Part shown: positions 40,828-56,910 of the stretch, piece after piece | How the letters are laid out: every line of letters begins with the position of its first letter | Position numbering within the stretch: the stretch's first letter is position 1 | Assembly (NCBI GenBank): GCA_947471745.1 | Contig: CANJKZ010001148.1 | Span: forward strand, 131,501-195,500 | Direction: 5' to 3' | Length of the DNA stretch: 64,000 nt | Source of the DNA: Closterium sp. Naga37s-1 | Taxonomy: Eukaryota > Streptophyta > Zygnematophyceae > Desmidiales > Closteriaceae | The notes under the pieces: model-generated | Database searches by the model: none | Seen by the model: only the letters and a program-made list of their open reading frames with translations | What the model was told of the DNA's origin: nothing | Translations under genes and position numbers: made by a program

Positions 40828-41304
40828 ATTCTTGTTCTGCAGTATGAAGTGATTATTTGAGCAATGGTGTTGTGGATAGTGTATTGAGTGATAAAAGGAA
40901 GAGTGCAGAAGTCAATAACGAAGTGTTTACAACTCCTGTCATACATAGCGAGGTTAGTGCAAATTTCGGAAGTCTACATTTTGTCTTTTCAGAATTATGG
41001 AGTCATCGTATAAAGAGTATTTTTGGTCCACTAGTGTACCCCTGCTTTCGAATTGAATGTGCTCCTGGCTGCTATGTGCCTTGATTGCTCTGTTGCCGTG
41101 CTTCTCACCCATTCTGCTCTCCTGCTGAAACTGCCGTCTGTGTTCGCCAGTTCGAAAGCGAATGTGTCTCGAAATTACCTGCATTCGTAGCTGTAGAAAT
41201 TCGCCCTATTTTAGCCTTCAATGTGTTTTCTGCATCGAAGAGCCTTACCGCCCATATTCAGGTCGATCTTGCTGACATAAACCCGAATAAAAGCAGGTGT
41301 GACT
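40828..41304 (+). other. Spacer between F-box copies 2 and 3
   Basis: 477 bp, homologous in part to the spacer upstream of copy 1 (ttatggagtcatcgtat..). It should contain the copy 3 promoter. No coding potential is seen. Confidence 0.55.
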
Positions 41305-44063
41305 ATGGGTTCGAATGCTGCATTTTTGCTTCCGGGAATTCCTGACGACGCTGCGTTGATGTGCTTGGCGATGCTGCCACGTGGGTGCTACGGCGTCTTA
41401 AAATGCGTCAGTCGTCGCTGGAAGGCAGCTCTAGAAGACGAGCACGTCTACAGGTAAGTAAGAACAGGTGTGTCTTGAGTACCGTCTGCCACGCGATGTC
41501 GTGAGCGTTTTTGTGTTTTTCTTCTTCTTTTTTCTTTCTTTCTTTCCCCCATCATCTTTAGGGAAAAGCAAAAGCAAGTTTATCTCGACTGCCTGGCATC
41601 ACGCAGTGTTTCAGTGTTGACTCGACCAAATAGCTGATTCTCTTTTCTTTACTCTTTCCGCATGTGCAGTATAAGGGAACAACTGGGACGCAAGGAGAGC
41701 TGGGTGTACGTCAATGTGTACCACCACCCTCCCCCTTCCGCCACCACCGCTTCCTCCCCCTCGTCCCACTCTTCCTCCTTTCGAGGAGGCAAGCCACCCA
41801 GCCAAATTCGCGTGGACTCACTCTATGCTTTCTCGCCTAGTGAGTTTTTTTTGTAGTTCTTCAGCACTCATTTTGATCAGAGTGATTTCTGCCACGTGTT
41901 CTCAACCGTCCACGTCTTGATACTGAACATCCCCTGGGGAGAAAAAAAATTCCCGCGTTTTTTATTTACTCGATGCTCTGAAGTACAACATGTACCAGGT
42001 CTTACCCTCATGGTTTCGCCACTTTTCAATATGTTGAAAACGACCATCAGCTCCCCATTCCTGACTTCCTTTGCCCTAATTGGCCTCTTCCTTCTGTTCC
42101 TCATAATTTGTTTCTCCCAGTTTTAAAGAAATGGTTTCTGTTAAGCGAAGCTGCATCTCCCCGCTCCTCTCGCCGCATCAAGACAGTAGCAGTGAAGCAC
42201 AAGCAGTATATTTTCGGAGATGATCTTATTATCCGTGACGCTGTTACTGGCGCCTGCACATCCGGACCCCAGTTACCGCCTGGTGCTCACCTCGGCGTCC
42301 AGCTGGCAGCGTCCGATTCGCATGTTGTCCTTGTTAGCTCCTCGCCACAGGCATGTGCTGTGCACCCATGCCATGCATGACATTGCCTGAAACTGCTTGA
42401 CGTTCCAATGTGCTTGACATGGCCTGACATCACATGACGTTGCTCAATTTGCCAGTTATTTTGTTTCACTCTAGAGCACTTTCATCGGTTCCCTCTCGTT
42501 TCTGCTCCATCTATCCATGACTAGCTCTCCTTCGTCTCCTCCCCTGCATTTCACCCTGATGGCACTTGCAGGTCATATTTGGAGATTCCGATGTTCCTGG
42601 AGATGTCATTGTGCATGTTCTGGTGGTGAGTGCTGGGTATGGTGACGTTGTTATGCTTATGCTGGTGATGATTGTCGCTCAATTATGTTGCTGACGTGAA
42701 TATGTCAGTATGCGCCTACTGCTTGATAGGGTGTTGACACGGATGTCATGGTGATGCAATCGTGCATGTGCAGCCAGCCATGCTTTTTGTTTCTTTTTCA
42801 TTTTCCAGGTGGACGAAGCAGGCATGCCACATGGAGAGTGGGAGAGACTCCCTATACGCGGGTGGACGGGGTAAGGCCTGGCCTAAGCAACCCTAGCTGT
42901 TACGTTTATGGTGGTGAAGCTTGTTATGTTTTTTCATGATTGCCATTGTTTTGCCTTCACTTTCCTGTTGTTGTAAATGTAAAGTTTTCACTGCGTAGAG
43001 GTTGGAATGGTAGGCTATGAGTTGATGGCTGAGCACAGGGATCGTGGTGATATTAGGCAATCAGCAACGCACATGGTAGTACCGTCACATGTGATTTCTC
43101 TGGGGAGTCTTATGTGCTGTTAAAGTTAATTCTCTTTCCATGGCTGACACGTTCTTTTCTTGCTTGCTTTCACTGCCCAGCCTTGTCTCTCTGCTTGCCC
43201 ACGAGGGAGGACTCTGGCACCTGATTGGTCCACAGTCACAAGGCTGGCATGGAAATGGCGGTGTGGGAGGAAGAGGAAGAGGAGGAGAGAGGATGCGGTA
43301 CAGGTGGGATCGCGAAATGGCATCATTCGACCCGTATACACGGCAATGGATTGAGGCAGATGAGGAGGAAGAGGAGGAAGAGGAGGATTTCGATCCTTTG
43401 CTTGAAGCGGGTATGATGCAGGGGGGCAGGAATGCAGATGCTGCTGATGATAGTGGAAGTAACTCGCATGGTATTGTGGAGGTTGATTGTGGGGAAGGGC
43501 CTGGCGGATGTCACAATCAGCTGTTGCTGCAGGCAGCTGCTGCGTGTGACGCATTGAGGGACTTGCAGCAGACTATGATGCAAGGCTTGCTTGTGCTCCA
43601 AGGAGAAGACTTGCAGTTAGAGATGAGGCGTTTGCTGACACGTGGACCTGATCCATTGGCTGTTGAGGACCAGGGACGAGAGCGGGGGAGGGAAAAGGGA
43701 GGGAAGGAAAATGTGAAGGTGGGTCTCTTGGTTAATGAAGAGAACGTGGTGAGGGTGATGGCGTCAGGTGGAACAGGGATATTCAGCATCATTCGCGACA
43801 TGTTGATAATCATTCCTGTAGCTGCTGGTGATGGATACATGTCGGGGTTTGCTGGTGGCGAAGGATTGGCTGCTGGTGTGCGTATCGGTGCTGCTGGTGC
43901 ATGCGATGGCTCTGAAAGAAAGAGGGAGAGCATGTTATGTTTGCTTCAAGAGGGGGGACCCATGGTGGTTTGGGAGAAGGGTTTGGAAGCCGTTTATGAG
44001 ACTGAACTGCCATGGGGTGAAGGTGAACATATGGCTAGTGGGGCCTTTGTCATGAGCATGTGA
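41305..44063 (+). CDS. F-box/kelch-repeat protein, copy 3
   Basis: Six exons: 41305-41453, 41670-41839, 42121-42350, 42572-42625, 42809-42870, 43181-44063. The total of 1548 nt gives 515 residues. The F-box (about residues 8-46) has the same sequence type as copy 2. The rest is kelch-like: LVSLLAHEGGLWHLIG, then MASFDPYTRQWIEA, an acidic run, and the C-terminal half with RVMASGGTG and a final FVMSM. Introns are GT-AG except intron 3, whose donor reads CAG|GCATGT, i.e. a GC-AG intron. By homology it is the substrate receptor of an SCF ubiquitin ligase. It is the cleanest copy of the array. Substrate and regulation are unknown. Confidence 0.87.
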
Positions 44064-44879
44064 GTATTCTTGTGGTGCTGTATGTGTCTAAACTTTTTAG
44101 CATCTGCTGTTGTAAAGCTAGGCCACAACTTGGTCTCTGCCAAGTTTAATCCCCCCTTTTATCACCCATGGGCAACCATAACCCCCTCTACCCTTGGGCT
44201 GTGTGAGACCGAGGAGTTGTATGATTAGAAAGTTGCAGTGGGGCAGTGTTCAGAGTCCTAGGGCGTAGATAAAGTCCTATCAAAAGACATTAGATGCACC
44301 ATGATCCCAAAGAGGGAATTTTGAGAGACCCAGGTGTTCAGGATTTCATACCATAGCTTTGTTTCTGGGTGTCTATTTTAATTAACTTGACAGAACATAA
44401 ACGAGTTCTCTTGTGAGGTGGTCATGTGGTTGAGATTATACGACTTACGACTTTATAACGAGACGGAACTGGTACAACGCGGATCATGTTGCTACTACAG
44501 ATCTCTATTGCGGTGCTCTCTTCACCCGTTCTCTCAGCAGCAGACTTTCTTGGGCTTGTCTGACAGGGTCATTCGTGGGCTGTTCCCAACCCAACTCGAG
44601 CGGAGCAAGGTCTCTCGAAACTGGCGATCTATCAAGAAACTGCGCAGCTTCTTGATAGATCGGCAGAGCCAATGCACCGTGGCACTGGTGATGGTAGATT
44701 GAAGACCTTTTGTCCGCGATTGGTTCCTGTCAGCAGCATAGATTGTTTCGAACGACCTTTGTTGCAACGTGAATAAATCTATTGACCCTACAATCGTGGC
44801 CGTCACTGCATTTTCTGTGTTCTGGCCGTGTCTGTATTGAGGACGAACCTTCTGCGATAAAACCGGAGCAGGTGTGACC
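44064..44879 (+). other. Spacer between F-box copies 3 and 4, with a hairpin
   Basis: About 816 bp. It contains a perfect inverted repeat with 14-bp arms (44625-44638 and 44649-44662, arm CGATCTATCAAGAA, 10-base loop). It is otherwise similar in blocks to the copy 1-2 spacer. No gene is seen. Confidence 0.6.
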
Positions 44880-47483
44880 ATGGGCTCGGACGCTGCGTTT
44901 CTGCTTCCGGGAATTCCTGACGACGCTGCGTTGATGTGCTTGGCGATGCTGCCACGTGGGTGCTTCGGCGTCTTAAAGTGCGTCAGTCGTCGGTGGAAGG
45001 CAGCTCTAGAAGACGAGCACGTGTACAGGTAAGTAAGAACAGGTGTGGCTTGACTGCCGTCAATTACGCCATGCTGTAAGTTCTTTGTTTTCTCGAATCT
45101 TACATAAGAATAGTGTAGTGAGCAGGTTCGGCTCGACTGCGTGTCAGCCACGTGATGTTTTCTCGTGTGTTGTCTGTACCCTTTCCGCAAGTGCAGTCTA
45201 AGGGAACAACTGGGACGCAAGGAGAGCTGGGTGTACGTCAACGTGTACCACCACCCTTCCCCTTCCGCCACCACCACTTCCACCTCCTCCCACGCTTCCT
45301 TTCGAGGAGGCGTTCGTCTGGACTCACTCTATGCCTTCTCACCCAGTGAGTTTTTCGAAGCACACGATTAGACTCAAGCGACTTCAGCTGCGCGCTCTTG
45401 TCCGTTCAGCATTTTTCATTCGACATGTACCAGCTCTTACCACTCATGGTTACCGCACTGTCCACAATTCCGTACCCCACCATCAGCTACCCATTCCTTC
45501 CTTCCGCTCCTTACCATTTGATTCTCCCAGTTTTAAACAAATGGTTCAGGTTAAGCGAAACTGCATCTTCCCGCTCCTCTCGCCTCATCAAGACAGTAGC
45601 AGTGAAGCACAAGCAGTATTTTTTTAGAGGCGACCTTGTTATTCGTGACGCTGTCACTGGCGCCTGCACACGTGGTCCGCAGTTGCCGCCTGATGCTCAA
45701 CTCGTCATCCACCTGGCAGCGTCTGATTCGCACATTGTCCTTGTCAGCGATTCGCCACAGGTATGTACCATGTGCCCATACCATCCCTGCTTGAAACTAT
45801 TTAACATTGCATGGCCAAGGCTGACATTTGTTTTAACATTGCATGGCGGCGAACTTTGATATTGTTCCATTTGCAGTTGTTTCATTGCAGCCTTTCAGCT
45901 GTTTACTGAGTCCTTCCTCTTCCGTTTCTGCTCCCTTTCTCCATGACTAGCTCTCGCTTTCCCCCTTTGGTTCTTACCCTGGTTGCGCTGACAGGTATTA
46001 TACGGAAATGTGGATAGCCTTGGCGATATTATTGTGCATGTGCTGGGGGTGAGTTCTGGCTAGATGATGTATTGTTGTGCGTGCACTGGTAGTTATTGTT
46101 ATTAGTCTGTTGTTGAAGTCAGTATGGACTTCACGTTTGGTAGGGTGTTGACACGGATGTTGCGGTCATGCAATTGTGACTGTACATGTTGCCATGCCAT
46201 GTCCTTGTACTGATGTCCCAGGTGATTGTCATGAATTTCGAGCAACAGGCAGTTCCTTTTATTGCTCTCTCCCCCACTCTCAGGTGGATGAAGCAGGCAT
46301 GCCAAAAGGGAAGTGGAGAAAAACTTCCTCCACGCCGGCGGATGGGGTAAGACTAAGGGCGGTGCCATGCCATGATTGCCATTGTTGTTCTTGTTGTTGG
46401 TGTTGGCTGAACACAAGGTTCTTGGTGGAAAGAGACATGAAACAACGCATGGGCTAGTACCATCGCATATGTTTCTTGTCAGAGGGTATTTTTTGCTGTT
46501 ATTGCTGATTACCTTCCTATGGCTGACAAGCTGTTTCCTCTCTTGTTTTCACTTCCCCAGCTCGATCTCTTTTCTGGCTCACGAGGGGGGTCTCTGGCAC
46601 CTGCTTGGTCCAAAGGAACAGGGCTGGCAGGGTGGAGGTGTGAGAGGAAGAGGAGGGGAGAGGATGCGGTGCAGGTCGGATCGCCAGATCGCATCATTCG
46701 ACCCGTATACACGGCAATGGATAGAGGCGGATGAGGAGGCGGATGAGGAGGAAGACGAGGAAGAGGAGGATTTTGATCCTTCGCTTGAAGCTGGCATGAT
46801 GCATGGAGGCAGGCATGCAGATGCTGCCCTTGATGGTGGTGATACTAGTGAAAGCAACTCTCGTGGTGTTGTGGAGGTTGATTGTGGGGAAGGGCCGCGG
46901 GGATGCCACAAGCAGCTGTTGCTGCAGGCCGCTGCGGTGTATGATGCACTGAGCAGGCGACCTGCGTATGTTGTACTGAGCTACGGGCGAATTTCTATGA
47001 GGCGAGACTTGCTTGTGCTTCAAGGAGAGGAATTGCAGTCAGAGATGAGGCGTTTGTTTACACGTGGACCTGAACCATTTGCTGTTGATGTCGGGGGACG
47101 AGAGTGGGGGGGGGGGGAAAGGAGGGAACGAAAATGCAAAGGTAGGTTTTCTGGTTAATGAAGACAACGTGGTGAGGGTGATGGCGTCAGGTGGAACAGG
47201 GATATTCAGCAGCATTAGAGACCAGGTGATGATCATTCCTGTAGCTGCTGGTGATGGATACACGACTGGGCTTGCTGGTAGCGAAGGAATGGCCGCTGCT
47301 GGTGTTTGTATCGGAGCTGTTGATGCATGCGGTACTTCTGAAAGAAGAAAGGGGAGCATGTTGTGCGTGCTTCGGAAGGGGAAATCTATGTTGGTTTGGG
47401 AGGGAGTTCTGAATGCCGTTTATGAGATTGAAGTTCCATGGGGTGAACATAGTGCTAGTGCTGCTTTTGTTATGAGCATGTAA
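44880..47483 (+). pseudogene. F-box/kelch copy 4, two frameshifts (possible pseudogene)
   Basis: Exons by homology: 44880-45028, 45197-45345, 45531-45760, 45995-46048, 46284-46346, 46561-47483. The F-box and exons 2-4 are intact with good splice sites. Exon 5 is 63 nt, whereas the other copies have 62. The extra base lies in an A-run (gtggagaaaaac). Exon 6 breaks frame within a run of 12 G at 47106-47117, after which the conserved C-terminal part (RVMASGGTG ... FVMSM) continues in a different frame. Both lesions lie in homopolymers. They could be true mutations or sequencing errors. If real, the product would be truncated after the N-terminal half. Confidence 0.75.
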
Positions 47484-48309
47484 ATATTTTTGTTGGGCAA
47501 TGTGGCCTAATATTTATGAGTGATGTAGCACAACCTAGACTGTTGTAACGCAGATTGTCCGGATCATCTCGAGTGGTGTGGAGTCTACGTCTTCACATGG
47601 CTGGATGCTCGCCAGCACATGGCGCTGCGACAGTCACAGCTTCAAGTACCGAACGTGACGAAGATGAAACTGTTCCGCTTTGCGGAACCACCTGCCCAAT
47701 CATGAAAGGCAGTTCAACCACCAGTTTCTGTTTTCTCGACCTTGTGGCTCATCAGTGAAAGATGACCCGCCACCGCCACATTTGTGCTGCTGAACCAGCC
47801 AAGCCAACTGAACATCACCGTCAGCATTCCAGAAGCCAGCTGTGGCTGCAATTGCGATGCGAGGCGAGTAGCTTTTTAGGTGGGAGACTTGTTCGTGAGC
47901 TCCTTGAAAAGGCTCGAGTTGAAGAGTAGAGTAGTTGGTAGGAAGGACGAGCGAGATTATGAAGAGTGACTTATGTTCTTAGACAGTCCGCTGGTAGGAA
48001 GGCAGGGGTTCCTCGACTTAGTAATGAAACAAGATTAGGGTTGTGCTGGATCCGGCGCACTCCGATCCTTGATGTGAAAGTCCCGTGTAGCACAGCGGCG
48101 CAACGTGGAGTATTTCCCAGGGTTGAATGCTTTTCGTAACACAGGGGCCCCTAAGGCGACGGGGTGGCTGTGCTATCGAACCTGACCAAGTGTTGCTGCT
48201 CACGGCCCTCCCTTACCTCTCCGCTCGTATTGTTGGAGTTTCAGCACTCGGCCTTTTAGCGTGCTTAAAAAAAGGGTCATCGAAAGCGATTAGACATCCC
48301 CGTGCAACT
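47484..48309. other. Intergenic downstream of the F-box array
   Basis: About 830 bp with no repeat or coding signal I can support. Confidence 0.5.
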
Positions 48310-48846
48310 ATGAAGCGGGATGATGACGACGAGCTCGAGGTGTCATTTCCGCCAGAGTGTCCCTCCAATGATAATTCGGCCTCACCAGCTCGTTGGGTTG
48401 CAGAGTGCGAAGTTGAGGAGCCGGAAATTCTTAGGGGATATCAACACTTAGGTATGCACTCATGGTGGGACAGTTGGGCGTTGTTTCGTTAAAATTGTCG
48501 TGTTCCATACAGCTTCAGTATTTGTCGGTTCGTCCACACAATTTCTGAGGCGCATTTTTATATTTTCCACGATGCGTTGATGGCAGAGGTCGATTCACCG
48601 AGGAACCGTCCGACTTTGTCACTCTCCTCTCTCGTCGTTCCTAGTCGACATACACAATTGACTCAGGTCATTTCCAGTCTTGAGCTCCCAGCGTTCATAC
48701 AAGGTGCTTTGAGCCTTGTCAGGGTCTCAGAGCATTTCACTGGATGGATTTTTTCAATCACAAGGAATTGTCGCCAGGCTGCCAATGTCCTCATGGCGCT
48801 ATGGGGTACAGATTTGTTCTTTTCAAGGACGCGTATTGCTATTTGA
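48310..48846 (+). CDS. Hypothetical two-exon protein
   Basis: Candidate exons 48310-48451 and 48587-48846 are joined by a GT-AG intron of 135 nt that preserves frame. They total 402 nt, or 133 residues. The N-terminus is acidic (MKRDDDDELEVSF) and the rest has a hydrophobic patch (LELPAFIQGALSLVRV; WIFSITRN). The frame is also open upstream of the ATG, so a further 5' exon is possible. I recognise no domain. The evidence is only the splice consensus and the frame, so this may be spurious. Confidence 0.3.
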
Positions 48847-49971
48847 GGTCTCAAGGACCCTGACAACTTGGATTTGGTGCTGTTTTTGAGCGCCTTTCCT
48901 CCGTTTGTAACTGGAGAGTTAGTGTTCAAATATCCAGAGGTGCACATGTATTCCACATGAGCAGCTGGAGGGTGCAGATGATGGGTGACACATCGAGGGT
49001 TTGTGTGGTGGTGTGGTGGTGCTGTTGGTCATGCTGCGCACGTGACCCTGTGATGTACATTAATGTAATGAATACTTCTGCTTTGCCTAAAATGATGTAC
49101 ATAGTGATATGCCCACTTCACCTTCTAGGCCTGTTTGGCTGCTGCTGAACATGATCAGAGTTTTGTGTCTGCCGTTCTCAGGTGCAGGGGAAACACAGTA
49201 GCAAAGGGAAAGTGGGTTCCTTGTGTCTCCCTCACCATTATTTCCATTTTAAAATAACGGTAAGCATGCCCTAGTTAGTTGCCTTGTCCTAAGCTGTTCT
49301 CCCACAGTACCAGTAGCTGTTTCATTCAGAAGTTCCTGGTTGCCTTGCAGCCCTAGGCTGAAAATCATTTTCGGCGAAGCCCACGCCAGATACCAGTTGC
49401 ACGAACACCGTGTGGTAACCCAAAGGAGAAATATTGTCGCATTGGGGCCAGCAACAGTTCGTCCAGGCTCGACGATACTCGCGAACGCACATACTCAATT
49501 TTGGTCCTGGCAGTCAAGTTCAGATGAACTGTTGACTTCGAGTCTGTGTCGAGATTGTCAGGCAGTCAGATTGAGGAACGAGGAAACATTCCGTTTCCCA
49601 GCAGCTCTTGTCAAGACCATCACCACCACTGCTTCCTGTCTTCAGCTGCTGCTTGTGTTCACCACTTTCACCACGATTATGCACTGACTGACCTCACAAA
49701 GGGACTTGTGCGCCTCGCCATTTGCAGTTACAATCTCGGGGATAAGCTAACTTTTTTTTCGTAGATTACTCGCGAAGAACAGATTACTTTCACTTTCCAT
49801 CACGAGCTTCTGAAAACTCGACCATCGTACACAATGGATACCACATGCAGAGGCGAGCGTTCAAGTTAAAATCATCGCAGCCTTCATTCGGTCCCAGTTT
49901 TTCAAGAGATTATCGCAGCGGTAGCCTATCTGATCCTCTCCGGAGTTTCGATTTCCACCAAATCTGTTGCC
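48847..49971. other. Intergenic upstream of VPS4
   Basis: About 1.1 kb including the presumed VPS4 promoter and 5' UTR. I recognise no motif or repeat. Confidence 0.5.
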
Positions 49972-55725
<5,754 letters not shown>

Positions 55726-56910
55726 ATGTAGAGTGTTATGTACGGGCGTTGGCACATTGATGAGTTGGTGCACTACAATTCGTGTTTACCATGTATGCTA
55801 GCGTTCTTCATTGTAGCACAAAAAGATTAGGTTTAGAGGACTCTTACGTTTGTCCATAATGTAAAAAACCGTTTTCACTGTACGCGTAAAAAGTAGCCAG
55901 TCATATTTGTAAAGATCCTATTCAGCAGGAACATTTCGACCAATCGCGCGTTGCCATCATGGAAAAGCACAACAGGATCAGCTCGATTCTCCCGATGTCC
56001 GCCTGTTCGCTGCTTCCCATCCGCCCAGCCCGTGCTGGCGGAAAGATCTGCCGCCACTGGCGGCTGTTGCCGAAGAAGAAGCACCAAGAACCGCACCGCA
56101 CCGCCCTCTCAGCCTTCTCGTAGTGAGTGTAGGGGGGTGGGGACATTCCCGCTTTTCTCAGAGCCCATTTCACACTTTTGATTTTCGCGCTTTATTTCAC
56201 TGCGCGCCTGGCCGCCGCCCAGGCGAACCTCGATAGTGTCATTTCACGTTCCGTTCCAACACCATACCCAACCTGCCCTGACCACGCCACCCAAGCTTCC
56301 CTCCAACTCCCCCTTGGGTTCAAACAAGCAAGCAAGCAGAAGTTCTGGGTTTATTTTGACTAGCGTTGTTCGTGCTTCCGCGTTGTCTTCTCTGTTGCGT
56401 TCTTTTGAGCCAGATCGCCGGTCGCTGCGGTGGTACGGTCTTCTGTGCAGAAACGAGGGCTGAAACGCCTAAGGGAAGGGCTCCGGCCGCTTTGTGTCCA
56501 GTGATTCGCAGGTGACTTTCTTTACCTTATTTCTTCTAGGCGTGGCCTTCCGCATCCAGATTTTGCTGCATTTAGGGAGACGGCGAGCCTTGTAGTTGCT
56601 CCCGTGACATCACCTGCCCGTGCGTTGATCTTCCGTCTCAGATCCGCTTTATACAAGCCCTTGGGTCTCTCCCTTTACTCCTTGATCTCTCCCATACCTC
56701 TCTGATCTCTTTCGCTAGCACCGTATCTGCCTGCCTCCGCTTTCCGCCGTTGGTTCTCCTCCTCAACTCTTCTTTCCGCCTTCACATTCGCATCTTCAAC
56801 CAGCAACACCTTTAGCACCACCATCCTTTCCCCATGCCCTGATCCTTCGCCCGCATTTCAACGCAATTGCGGGGATTTGATTCCGCCGGAAGGCGCTGCT
56901 TCCCGTGGCC
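55726..56910. other. Intergenic between VPS4 and PUR4
   Basis: Nearly 1.2 kb with the VPS4 3' UTR and the PUR4 promoter and 5' UTR. The part after about 56500 is pyrimidine-rich, as 5' leaders often are. I see no gene. Confidence 0.5.

Noticed and set aside
56905-56910. GTG two codons before the PUR4 ATG as start
   Set aside because: The ATG at 56911 is immediately downstream and nuclear genes use ATG.
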